64,000 bases of DNA. It comes from Xanthomonas phaseoli pv. phaseoli. Its GTDB lineage: Bacteria; Pseudomonadota; Gammaproteobacteria; Xanthomonadales; Xanthomonadaceae. The first letter of the stretch is position 1. Every line of letters starts with the position of its first letter. The position numbers and the translations under genes are program-made. Location of the stretch: positions 1 through 64,000 of the forward strand of contig CP094244.1 of the NCBI GenBank assembly GCA_022749655.1, given 5' to 3'. A model generated the notes under the pieces. The model saw nothing but the letters and a program-made list of their open reading frames with translations, was not told the origin of the DNA and made no database searches. Shown here one piece after another: positions 36,402 to 44,921 of this stretch.

Positions 36402-36485
36402 ATGAGCGGCTGGCTAGGTCGCACGCTCATCGTCAAGGGATTTCTAAGCCGGAATCGCCGAAAACAAACAATAAAGCCAAAAACC

Positions 36486-36875
36486 ATGGGCATCAACTAC
36501 ACCGATGAACTTGCCAACCTAGTACGGTTTACAGGCAACACTGCATTGGCCATCCGGCAATACTGTGCTTACAGCGCGGATGCCGCCCCCGCCAGTCGTG
36601 CGGCGCGCGATGTCATGTGGCTATCTGACAGCCTGCACAACTTCGAGGCCATTGGCCGCAGCGTGTTGCAGGCCAACCACGCGCACGTCGCTTTCATGGC
36701 TGGTTTGCTGGCCGAGCAGTTCCAAGAGCATTTGCAGACCGATCCAAGTGACCCGGAATCGCCGGCAGCTGCCTTCCAACGTCACACCCAGTACGTCGAC
36801 TTGCACGCCGTCATCGCCACGCTCCTCAACCTGCAAGCCAAAGCGGCGGCGGCAGTAGAGATGGCGACGGTTTAA
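36486..36875 (+). CDS. Hypothetical helical protein, 129 aa
   Basis: All-helical: YTDELANLVRFTGNTALAIRQY, WLSDSLHNFEAIGRSVLQANH, LHAVIATLLNLQAKAAAAVEM. No family recognised. It starts at the ATG after AAAACC; the ribosome site is poor. Confidence 0.5.
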   Translation: MGINYTDELANLVRFTGNTALAIRQYCAYSADAAPASRAARDVMWLSDSLHNFEAIGRSVLQANHAHVAFMAGLLAEQFQEHLQTDPSDPESPAAAFQRHTQYVDLHAVIATLLNLQAKAAAAVEMATV

Positions 36876-37280
36876 AGAGGTTGCCGGTGTGGGCCTGTGT
36901 ATGGGAACACAATGGAGGCGCAGCTTCGATGCAGGTCTGCCCATTCTTGACACGCGCGCCGGTTGACGAGAGGATTGAGCTATCGCTGCACAATCAGCGA
37001 TTCGGCCTATGAAACCGATAAAGATGGCAGGAGCGCGCAAGCGCCCATCGTCCGATGCTGGCGCTTTTATTTAGCTCGCCAGCTCTATGGTGGGCGGTGC
37101 GCGGAGGTCGCAAGGCCTGCCGGTTCCCGCTTCTGCCCTACCGGTTTTCATAGCCGCGTACCGTCCACCACCTTTCCTGCGAGTACGCTCGCGCCTGCAA
37201 CAAGGTAGATTCAGCACCAGACGTACCAAAACAACGAGGCAGCCTGCTGGTGTGATGAGCGGAGGCCGAAAACGAAAAAA
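36876..37280. other. Intergenic region before replicon 2
   Basis: No supported gene. A weak hairpin GCTGGCG (37057-37063)/CGCCAGC (37077-37083) flanks an AT-rich loop. Sequence identity with the replicon-1 leader begins near 37264. Confidence 0.45.
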
Positions 37281-37304
37281 CCGCCCTTGCCGGGGCGGCT
37301 TTTT
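37281..37304. terminator. Bidirectional terminator upstream of repA2
   Basis: Stem CCGCCC (37281-37286) with GGGCGG (37293-37298), then T-rich on the plus strand and preceded by AAAAAA. The loop differs from the replicon-1 copy but the stem is kept. Confidence 0.78.
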
Positions 37305-37313
37305 CACCACTGG

Positions 37314-37371
37314 GCTGGCGGGAACACCAGTCAATGGGGACTACCGATACCCCAATCCTAATCCCGCCGGC
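37314..37371. ncRNA. Stem-loop in the repA2 leader, candidate antisense-RNA target
   Basis: Outer stem GCTGGCGGGA (37314-37323) with TCCCGCCGGC (37362-37371), identical to replicon 1. The inner hairpin is TGGGG (37335-37339) with CCCCA (37350-37354), which differs in sequence from replicon 1 but still pairs. The change of both arms supports a real RNA structure and distinct incompatibility. Confidence 0.55.
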
Positions 37372-37394
37372 GAAGCCGTGCAAGAGGGAAAAGG

Positions 37395-37463
37395 ATGCAA
37401 AGGCCTAAACGCCGACCACCTTGCCCCGCTGCCGTTCATCGGCGCGGGACATGCCAGCAGTAG
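37395..37463 (+). CDS. repA leader peptide, 22 aa (replicon 2)
   Basis: Same peptide (MQRPKRRPPCP...) as at 24015 although one codon changed silently (CCG to CCT). It follows AGAGGGAAAAGG and its stop overlaps the repA2 start at 37451. Confidence 0.65.
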   Translation: MQRPKRRPPCPAAVHRRGTCQQ

Positions 37464-38269
37464 ACACAGGCCCACACGCTCAAGGCCCCGAACCGACCGC
37501 TCCCAGCGGTCGGCCGCGCAAGCGTGTGCACTGGCGTCAGCCCAAGCCGCTGGCCGGCAAGAAGCGCCGGCCGGGCGTACTGGACGCTACTCGCCATGGA
37601 CTTGTGCGCGCCCTGGAAGAACGGAAAGGCGCGTGGAAGCGGATTAGCCACAACGTCATCGTGGCCGGTTATGCCCTGGACAAGGCGCTGACGCGGGTGC
37701 GCGGACTGCGCAAGGATGGGGCCGACTCGTTGTTGGCCATGGCCGTAGCGCTGCTCTACCTGGCCGACGTGCGCACCGGCTTTGTGGGCAAGCCACGCCA
37801 GGGCGGCGGCCCCTGGCAGCGCTACACGCTGCCCGACCTTGCTCAGCTCGCCTATGGCGGACAGAGCGACGCCGAGCAGCGGCGCGCACGGCGCTCGCTC
37901 GACATGATGGTGAGCCTTGGCTGGGCATTTCCGACCAAACAGGTGCGCCGGCACACCAAAGACGCCGAGGGCGGCGACCTGTGGTGCAGCGAGGCGGGCG
38001 TGCGCCGGCTCAACTTCCAGCGGCTGTGCGACATGGTGGGGACCAGCAGGTTGCTCAAGCGCGATCGCAAGCACGCCGACCAGGCACGCGGCACAGGCGT
38101 TGCGTCCTTCACGCAGGCGCAAGCATGCTGTCAGCCGGCCCAGGAGCCGCGCACCGCGCCGCGCACGGGCGCTGCCAGCCGTGCGACGCACCGTGTCACG
38201 GGCGACCCGCCAGGCGACGCACAGAGCGCCGTGCGGCACATCTCCGACATCCTCGCCCTGTTCAACTAG
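37451..38269 (+). CDS. repA: Plasmid replication initiator RepA, replicon 2
   Basis: A 272-aa second initiator, parallel to that at 24071 along its whole length: RKRVHWRQPKPLAGKKRRP, NVIVAGYALDKALTRVRGLR, RYTLPDLAQLAYGG, MMVSLGWAFPTKQVRRHTKDAEG and the end VRHISDILALFN. Differences gather in the N-terminal half, the SDAEQRRARRSLD helix and the Cys/Gln-rich region before the end, which may set origin specificity. Two full-length initiators indicate either a fused plasmid or a duplicated and diverged replicon. Confidence 0.85.
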   Translation: MPAVDTGPHAQGPEPTAPSGRPRKRVHWRQPKPLAGKKRRPGVLDATRHGLVRALEERKGAWKRISHNVIVAGYALDKALTRVRGLRKDGADSLLAMAVALLYLADVRTGFVGKPRQGGGPWQRYTLPDLAQLAYGGQSDAEQRRARRSLDMMVSLGWAFPTKQVRRHTKDAEGGDLWCSEAGVRRLNFQRLCDMVGTSRLLKRDRKHADQARGTGVASFTQAQACCQPAQEPRTAPRTGAASRATHRVTGDPPGDAQSAVRHISDILALFN

Positions 38270-38922
38270 CCGTCGCCGGCAGGCTCGCCGCTGCCCGAGG
38301 CCGCAAAACAGGCGTCCACGCCGGCCAATCTGCCGCGAAAAGGCGAGCCGCACCGCCTGCGGCGACCTCGATCACCGAGCCGAACCCCTCAACGCCATGC
38401 CGCGCGCCAAGTTATCCACCGTGGCGGGGGATAAGCCTGTGGAGGAATGGCGTTATTTGTCCTGCTTAATTGGCAGGCCATCCAGTCAACCTTTGGTTGA
38501 AAGCACAGTCAGTAGAAATCAACAGCAGATCGGCGTCGCCGCCGCTACGCGACGCCGACAACGTTAGAAGCTCGATAGAGGGGCTGCGCCCCTCCCACCG
38601 CCACTGCGCATCAGCCAGATCGAGAAATCAAACACAACGAGCGCGCAGTGGCGGCGGTTCCCTCCCGCAAAGAACAACAGCGGGTCAGCAGGGAGTGACT
38701 AACCGGACTTCGAGGCAGGGCATGACCCTGGAACGGCGGCCGGCTTCGGGTGGTCTGCGCTTAAGAGCGGTCGCCGTGCGCTACGCGCACAACAGCGCTT
38801 CGCATCCGCAGTGCACACCCTCTTTCTGAGACCCAGAGGGTGTTTTGCTAAAATCCAGTGCTAGCGCCGACTGGCCAAATCGGTGGTGCCATGTTCTATC
38901 CACCACAGAGGTACTGCACCGA
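38270..38922. other. Candidate replication origin of replicon 2
   Basis: No gene is supported. It contains TTATCCACC (one base from a DnaA box) near 38412, GGGGGATAAGCCTGTGGAGG, the palindrome TCAACCTTTGGTTGA near 38488, the hairpin GGCGTCGC/GCGACGCC near 38533, GGTCAGCAGGGAGTGA near 38684, CGTGCGCTACGCGCAC near 38775 and the hairpin ACACCCTCT/AGAGGGTGT near 38815-38842, followed by a T-rich stretch (likely terminator). Confidence 0.58.
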
Positions 38923-39179
38923 ATGCCAGGCCGACCGCGTGCTGCTGACAGCCACCAAGATCCCAAGCCTGTGCCCGTGGAGAGGCTGATTTTTGCACGC
39001 AATTTCCGCCAAGCACGGAAGGCAGCGAAGCTCAGTCAAAGGGACGTTAGGGATAGAACAGGCTTGACGCGTTCCTGGATCAGCAACATCGAAACTGGAA
39101 AGTCGCCCCCAACCTCGACAACATGGCCATGCTGGCCAAGTGTGTGGGTGTCCCGCTGTGGAAGCTTCTCGTACCGTAG
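38923..39179 (+). CDS. XRE-type transcriptional regulator (frame break near 39100)
   Basis: The HTH part is LIFARNFRQARKAAKLSQRDV then TGLTRSWISNIETGK, a Cro/CI-type domain. After GK the printed frame goes wrong; restoring one G in AAAGTCGCC gives VAPNLDNMAMLAKCVGVPL then WKLLVP and a stop at 39179, the usual end of such domains. About 85 aa. It lies just upstream of the trb operon in the same direction and is a likely repressor of transfer. Confidence 0.75.
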
Positions 39180-39263
39180 CGCCCGTCACATTTTGAACAA
39201 ATGTGGATGTAAGTCAGGTTCGCTTAATTCGGTATAGTAAAAGCTACAATTTGGAACTCATAC
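39180..39263 (+). promoter_or_regulatory. Probable promoter region of the trb operon
   Basis: An 84-base gap between the XRE gene and trbB. TATAGT near 39232, preceded by TTCGCTTAATTC, could serve as a promoter, and the region is AT-richer than its surroundings. Boxes are inferred by eye. Confidence 0.4.
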
Positions 39264-40268
39264 ATGAGTGCATCCTTTTCCATCACCACACGTCATAGCC
39301 GGCTGCTGGACATGATGAAGTCCGCGCTTGGTGGTGCCATCGGCGAGCTGCTGGACGATCCGGCCGTTGAAGAAGTGCGCGTCAACCCCGATGGCCGCCT
39401 GTGGTATGCCAAGGACGGTCGCCGGATTTGCCACGACCACACCCTGGATGTGAACACGCGGGCGCGTGTCATCAAGATCGTTGCCGATCACGTCGGCGAG
39501 ATTGCCGACAAAGACAACCCCAGCTTCCCGGCCGAGCTCCCGGAATCGGGCTACCGGTTCCACGCGATCCTGCCGCCCGAATCGCCCGATGGCCCCACGT
39601 TCGTGATTCGCAAGAAATCAAACCTGCGCCTGACGCTGGACGACTACGTGACCAATGGGCAGCTGACACAGCGTCAGCGCGACATCATCGTGACGGCCGT
39701 GCATGACCGCGACAACATCGTGATCGTCGGTGGTGCACACACCGGAAAAACCACCTTCGCCAATGCGGTCCTGTACGAAATGGGCCGGGTCACCGGCCGC
39801 GTCATTACGCTTGAGGACACTCTAGAACTGCGCGTGGAAGCTGACGAGGTGGTGCGCTTGCGCACCGTGCGTAACCGCGACCAGATCACCCGGAGCATGA
39901 CCCACCTGTTGCGCGACACGCTGCGCCTCACTCCGGACCGCCTCATCGTCGGCGAGGTGCGCGGGCCGGAAGTGATGGACATGCTCGATGCCTGGAACAC
40001 CGGCCATCCCGGCGGGCTATGCACCATCCACGCCAACAGCGCCAATGAAGCATTGGAGCGCATCGAGGACCTGCTTGTGCAAGGCGGGTTCTTGCCGGTT
40101 CCGCGCAAGATCGCCCGCACGGTGCAGATCATCGTGAGCATCGGTTTCGAGACGGTAGACGACGATGAGGGCCGCAAGGCGGTGCGGCGCGTGCGTGAAG
40201 TGCTGCGCGTCAAGGGCGTCGAGCAGACGCCAGAAGGGCACGTCTACAAGCTTCTGTCAGCCGAATGA
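39264..40268 (+). CDS. trbB: TrbB/VirB11-type transfer ATPase
   Basis: A 334-aa secretion ATPase: N-terminal domain (IGELLDDPAVEEVRVNPDG), Walker A GGAHTGKTT, Asp box ITLEDTLELRV, Walker B-like RLIVGEVRGPEVMDML and His box GLCTIHANSA. A hexameric motor at the inner membrane for pilus assembly and DNA transfer. The printed Walker A has His where Gly-Ser is usual (GGTGSGKT), which is seen in many TrbB proteins. First gene of the operon. Confidence 0.93.
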   Translation: MSASFSITTRHSRLLDMMKSALGGAIGELLDDPAVEEVRVNPDGRLWYAKDGRRICHDHTLDVNTRARVIKIVADHVGEIADKDNPSFPAELPESGYRFHAILPPESPDGPTFVIRKKSNLRLTLDDYVTNGQLTQRQRDIIVTAVHDRDNIVIVGGAHTGKTTFANAVLYEMGRVTGRVITLEDTLELRVEADEVVRLRTVRNRDQITRSMTHLLRDTLRLTPDRLIVGEVRGPEVMDMLDAWNTGHPGGLCTIHANSANEALERIEDLLVQGGFLPVPRKIARTVQIIVSIGFETVDDDEGRKAVRRVREVLRVKGVEQTPEGHVYKLLSAE

Positions 40269-40345
40269 CCGGGCCGCTGCTTGGTGTGCTAGATGTATAC
40301 ACACTACGTAAAAACAAAGAACTTCCCCCAACGCAGGATATGACG

Positions 40346-40660
40346 ATGAAGCTCCGCAACACTTGCACGCTCCAGCTGCTGACGCTGGCGTTTTTCTTGT
40401 TGCCGGCTGCCGCCTACGCAAGCGGTACCGGCATGCCATGGGAAGACTGGCTGGATAAGATCTTGAACAGCATCACCGGTCCCGTCGCCAAAGCGATTGG
40501 GGTGATCTCCATCGTTGTCTGCGGCCTCGGGATGGCGAACTCGGAAGGAGGCTCCGGTATGCGCAAGCTGATGATGGTCCTACTCGGTTTGTCGATTGCT
40601 TTCTCCGCAAGCACGTTCTTCCTCAGCTTCCTTGGCTACGGCGGCGGCGCGGTGTTCTGA
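40346..40660 (+). CDS. trbC: TrbC/VirB2 prepilin
   Basis: A 104-aa pilin precursor. Signal peptide TLAFFLLPAAAYA|SG, then two hydrophobic helices (GPVAKAIGVISIVVCGLGMA and LMMVLLGLSIAFSASTFFLSF) separated by a short polar turn (NSEGGSGMRK). It would be cut and possibly cyclised by TraF. The ATG at 40346 has better spacing from the GCAGGA site than the ATG at 40340. Confidence 0.9.
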   Translation: MKLRNTCTLQLLTLAFFLLPAAAYASGTGMPWEDWLDKILNSITGPVAKAIGVISIVVCGLGMANSEGGSGMRKLMMVLLGLSIAFSASTFFLSFLGYGGGAVF

Positions 40661-40662
40661 TC

Positions 40663-40929
40663 GTGGACGAACAAACCAACCCAGATGGCTATGAGGTGCC
40701 GGTACACCGCGCACTGTCCACACCCAGGCTTCTTCTAGGTATTCCACGCGACATGGCCGTTGTCGCGTTCACGACGGCTGCAGCCCTCGTGCTCGGCCTG
40801 CAATCGTGGTGGAGCTTGCCGTTCTACATCGTCATCCACATCGGCTTGGTTCTACTGACCAAGTACGACACGCAATGGCCGGAGGCGTTGAAACGCGCGC
40901 TCCGCTTGAAAAACCACTACCGCGCATAG
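40663..40929 (+). CDS. trbD: TrbD/VirB3-like membrane protein
   Basis: An 88-aa protein starting at GTG, two bases after trbC. VPVHRALSTPRLLLGIPRDMA is the family N-terminus, followed by two membrane segments and a basic tail. Needed for channel assembly with TrbE. Confidence 0.88.
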   Translation: MDEQTNPDGYEVPVHRALSTPRLLLGIPRDMAVVAFTTAAALVLGLQSWWSLPFYIVIHIGLVLLTKYDTQWPEALKRALRLKNHYRA

Positions 40930-40995
40930 CGGGCTACCGGGCAGCTGTCCGCTACGGCGGATCACTGCCCGGCAGCACTCGGTGAAGGCCAACCC

Positions 40996-43563
40996 ATGCA
41001 GCGACTTCCGAAATACAGCAACGAACCTACCGACATTGGCGATGTGCTGCCGTGGGCGTACCTGGTCGCCCCCGGTGTGGTGCTGAACCGCAATGCGTCG
41101 TTAATCACGACGCTACGCTTTCGCGGTCCAGACCTGGACTCAGCGACCAAGCACGAACTGATTGCCGTGTCGGCTCAGATGAACAACCTGTTCCGCCGCC
41201 TTGGCGACGGCTGGTATTTCCAGATCGACGCACAGCGTGCACCCAGCACCAACTATCCCAGCGGCGAACACTTCCCCGATCCGATGTCGTATCTGATCGA
41301 TGAAGAACGTCGCACGATCGCCGAGACCGGGGTTCACTTCGAGACCACGTATTACTTCACACTCGGATGGTTGCCGCCCAAGGCGCGGGAGAGTACAGCC
41401 CGAGCCTGGTTCTTCACTGACCCGGACGGGCAGCGCAAGAGTGCGGCCAACCGTGACCGGCAGACAATCAACGATTGGCTCGACAAGTTCTTGGTGGAGC
41501 GCGTTCGGCTCCTGGAGGCCTTCTCGGCCATCCTGCCCGAAGTGCATGCGCTCGATGACTCCGAGCTGCTGACCTACCTGCACGACACAATCAGCACCAA
41601 GCGTCACCCGGTGGTGCCTGGTGACGTATCGCAAGAGCTTTGCCGCGTGCTGCCCGATACCCCGCTGATCGGCGGCAAGGAGCCGAAGCTGGGCAAGCAC
41701 CACATGGGCATCATCACCGTGCGCCAGTTCCCGACGCAGACCACGCCCGGAATCCTGGACCGCTTGAACCGGATGGGCATGGCTTACAGGTGGGTGACGC
41801 GCTGGGTGGCCCTGGACAAGGCTACGGCCGACAAGGAAATGAAGAAGATCCAGCGCGAGTGGTTCAGCGGCCGCAAGTCCTTCATGGTCATCTTGAAGGA
41901 GCTGCTGAGCAAGTCAGAGTCCGCGCTGGAAAACCCCGAAGCGCTCGCCAATGCGGCCGACGCCAATGCAGCCATGCAGGAAATTGCCGCCCAGGCGGTG
42001 GGCTACGGCTACTTCACGCAATCGCTGATCGTGCTGGATACCGATCCGCGCCGGCTGGAAACCAAGCTGCGCGCGGTCGAGCGCGAAATCAATGGTCTAG
42101 GCTTTGTGACCATTGACGAAGCCCGCGACGGCAACGCCATCGATGCGTTTCTCGGCGCGGTGCCAGGCAACGCCCAGCACAACATCCGCCGGCCGATGGT
42201 GTCCACGCTCAACCTCGCTCACGCCATGCCAAGTTCCAGCGTGTGGGCGGGGCCGCGCTATTGCCAGAACGATCTATTCCCCGGCAATGCGCGCCTGGAC
42301 CACTCCCCGCCGCACATGTTCGTGGTCACCGGAGAGACCACGCCTTTCCGATTCAGTACGTATGTCGGTGACGTTGGGCACGCGATGGTCATCGGCCCGA
42401 CCGGTGCCGGCAAGTCGTTGTTTCTCAACCTTGCCGAAACACAGTTCCGCCGCTACGAGTCGGCGCAGGTTTACATCTTCGACAAGGGCGGCAGCGCCCG
42501 GATCACCACCGACCATGTGGGGGCGCTTCTACGACCTAGGCGGTGACAGCAGCCCGGCGTTTCAGCCGCTGGCCCACGTGGACAACGACCAGGAGCGGGC
42601 GTGGGCGCAAGAATGGCTCATTGACATCATCGTAGGCGAAGGCGTCGAAATGACGCCGCAGCGTAAGCGCGCCATCTGGGATGCGCTCAACGAGTTGGGC
42701 GCAGACGACAGCCCGGTCGAGCAGCGCACCATTACGGGCTTTACCGTGCTGGTGCAAGATCCAGTCATCAAGGCGGCCTTGCACCCCTTCACTGCGGATG
42801 GGGCGCATAAGAAACTGCTGGATGCGTCGCACGATGACGTATCGCGGGGCAGCTGGCTCGCGTTTGAGATGGAAGAATTGATGAACACCCCCAGGTGGTC
42901 ATGCCGGTGCTGACCTACCTGTTCCACCGCTTGGAGCAGCGCTTCGACGCGAAGCGGCCGAGCCTCCTGGTGCTCGATGAAGCATGGCTGTTCCTCGACC
43001 ACCCAGCGTTTTCGGCCAAGATCCGCGAATGGCTCAAGGTGCTGCGCAAGGCCAACGTCGCTGTGTGGTTCGCCACGCAGAGTCTGGCCGACGTGGCGCA
43101 ATCGAAGATCATGCCGACGCTGATCGAGGCGTGCATGACCAAGATCTTCTTGCCCAACAGCAGCGCCCGAAACGAAGAGGTGGCCAAGTTCTACCGGATG
43201 TTCGGTTTGAACGATAAGCAGCTGGACATCCTCGCCAGCAGCACGCCAAAACGCGACTACTACCTGACCAGCCCCCAGGGCAATCGGCTGTTCTCGTTGG
43301 GCTTGGGGCCGCTGGCACTGGCCGTGTGCGGCGCAACAGGCAAAGAAGCGCAGCGCGAAGCAATCGCCATCCGCAAGACCACCAACTCCACCGTGCAGTT
43401 CAACGAGGCCTACCTGACCCACCTGGTCAACAAGTACGACCAGGCACAGTTGGCAAAGCCGGCCAACCAACGCACCGCATCACCCCTGCAATGGGCGCTC
43501 GACTTCGTGCGCTCTGTCGATAGCAGTCCCGCAGCGCCCAGCAACACCACCGTCCAAGCCTAA
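40996..43563 (+). CDS. trbE: TrbE/VirB4 transfer ATPase (two frame breaks)
   Basis: About 856 aa across three frames. Part 1 (40996 to about 42520) starts MQRLPKYSNEPTDIGDVLPW and holds Walker A GPTGAGKS. After a GGGGG run the next frame continues RFYDLGGDSSPAFQPLAHV to EELMNTP. After a CCCCC run near 42890 the third frame continues QVVMPVLTYLFHRLEQRF with Walker B LLVLDEAWLF and FATQSLADVAQS. Both breaks are single-base losses in homopolymers. It powers pilus biogenesis and substrate transfer. Confidence 0.9.
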
Positions 43564-43581
43564 CCCCGCATGGAGAACGCT

Positions 43582-44355
43582 ATGACCATTCGTCGCGTCA
43601 CCGCAGCCCTCACCGTCGCCATCGGCATCGCCTGCGGCTCCGCCGTCTATGCTCCCCCGGCGCAAGCGATTGTGTGTGCCAATTGCAGCAACCTGGTGAC
43701 TCAGTTGTTGCAGCAAAGCCAAGAAATCTCGGCCTACGCCAAGCAGGTGCAGCAGTATAAAACCCAGTTGGATCAATTGAACTTGCAGATTCAGCAGGTC
43801 GCCAACGAGGGCCGCAATCTGACTTCGCTGCCGCGCAATGTGTTTGGCGAGTACAAGCAGGTTTACAACTCTTATAAGCAAAGCATTTCGCAGCTGCGCG
43901 GAAGCATGGCGAACCTGCAAAACACGCGCGATATGTTCGCCCAGCGCTACCCCGAGGTGACGAATGACACCACCTTCCAGCAGCTTTCCGCGATGGTCGA
44001 TCAGTGGCAATCGCAAGGCCGCGAGAACGTGGAGGATGCCCTGTACAGCGGCGCGGCCGTCCTGGACACACTGGATAGCACCAACCAGCAGTTTGAGACG
44101 ATGGGTCAGGCCTCGCAGTCAGCGACCGGTGCCTTAGCTGCTACGCAGGCCGGCAACCAAATCAACATGCTGGTCGGCCAGGAAATGATGAAGCTCAACG
44201 CACAAACCGCTGCGATGAACCAGGCCGTGCTTGAGGAACAAGCTCGGCAGCTGGCGTCTGACCAAGCGAACAACATTGAGATTAATCGAGCCTATGGAAG
44301 TAGTGCTTACCAGAAATCAACAGTCCCACCCGCAAATGTCGAGTTCATCAAGTGA
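43582..44355 (+). CDS. trbJ: TrbJ/VirB5-like pilus protein
   Basis: A 257-aa exported protein: signal peptide (TAALTVAIGIACGSAVYAPPAQA|IVC), a CANC pair, then a long Gln-rich coiled coil (LLQQSQEISAYAKQVQQYKTQ) and a helical C-terminus. It is the minor pilus component. The ATG at 43582 follows GGAGAACGCT; an upstream Met (43570) lacks a site. Its stop overlaps the GTG of the next gene. Confidence 0.88.
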   Translation: MTIRRVTAALTVAIGIACGSAVYAPPAQAIVCANCSNLVTQLLQQSQEISAYAKQVQQYKTQLDQLNLQIQQVANEGRNLTSLPRNVFGEYKQVYNSYKQSISQLRGSMANLQNTRDMFAQRYPEVTNDTTFQQLSAMVDQWQSQGRENVEDALYSGAAVLDTLDSTNQQFETMGQASQSATGALAATQAGNQINMLVGQEMMKLNAQTAAMNQAVLEEQARQLASDQANNIEINRAYGSSAYQKSTVPPANVEFIK

Positions 44356-44690
44356 AGAAGATCATATATTCAGCCGCGCTAGTTGCCATTGCAGCCCTCG
44401 CCGGGTGTGGTGGCGATCGTACCGCTTCGGTTCCCGATAGAGTCTCAGCTACAGGCAGCATTCCTGGCGATGAACCAATTCCGATTATCGAGAAATTAGG
44501 TTTGCCGGAAAAATGCCGACAGCCCGCTGCATTCGACCAAGAGTGTGCAGATCAAATAGATAGCGCATACGGGAAGGGGGCTGGCGCTGATGCAAAGCTT
44601 AAGCTGGATTTTTGTGGCGCCTATGGAGGTTGCATCGGGATGCAGCGCAATCGTGCCTACGAGAAATCGACCGTGCCCCCGCTAATGTAA
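44352..44690 (+). CDS. TrbK-position lipoprotein
   Basis: A 112-aa lipoprotein starting at GTG: MKKIIYSAALVAIAALAGCGG with the lipobox LAGC. The mature part is small and Cys-containing (PEKCRQPAAFDQECADQ, FCGAYGGCIG). In RP4 the gene between trbJ and trbL is trbK, the entry-exclusion lipoprotein, so an exclusion role is inferred from place and lipobox. The end is probably PPANVNFIK, as a CCCCC run shifts the printed frame to PPLM. Confidence 0.68.
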   Translation: MKKIIYSAALVAIAALAGCGGDRTASVPDRVSATGSIPGDEPIPIIEKLGLPEKCRQPAAFDQECADQIDSAYGKGAGADAKLKLDFCGAYGGCIGMQRNRAYEKSTVPPLM

Positions 44691-44700
44691 ATTTTATCAA

Positions 44701-44910
44701 GTGAAGAAGATCATCTATTCATTCGCGCTATTAGCGCTTGCGTATGGCGACGCAGCGCAACGTGCATGCCCTGCACCAGGCAAGCACCCATCCGCCATCA
44801 AGCCAAAGCGATCCGATGCTTCCGCACCGTCCACTGTGGATCCGGCGAAGTCGGTTTCACGGGGCTGGCCGGATGCACGAACCATGCCAGCGACTGCATC
44901 TAAGCAATAG
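44701..44910 (+). CDS. Second small exported protein after trbJ, doubtful frame
   Basis: GTG start with MKKIIYSFALLALAYG, almost the same signal sequence as the preceding lipoprotein, and the same junction sequence ahead of it. The body (Pro/Ser-rich, APGKHPSAIKPKRSD) may be out of frame: the neighbouring frame gives LALA then Cys-Met-Ala, which would restore a lipobox-like Cys. I see a duplicated lipoprotein start with an uncertain rest. Confidence 0.45.
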   Translation: MKKIIYSFALLALAYGDAAQRACPAPGKHPSAIKPKRSDASAPSTVDPAKSVSRGWPDARTMPATASKQ

Positions 44911-44921
44911 GACGGACAGCG

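Noticed and set aside
40996..43563. trbE as three separate genes
   Set aside because: The pieces are consecutive parts of one VirB4 ATPase, with Walker A and B in different pieces and breaks in homopolymers.
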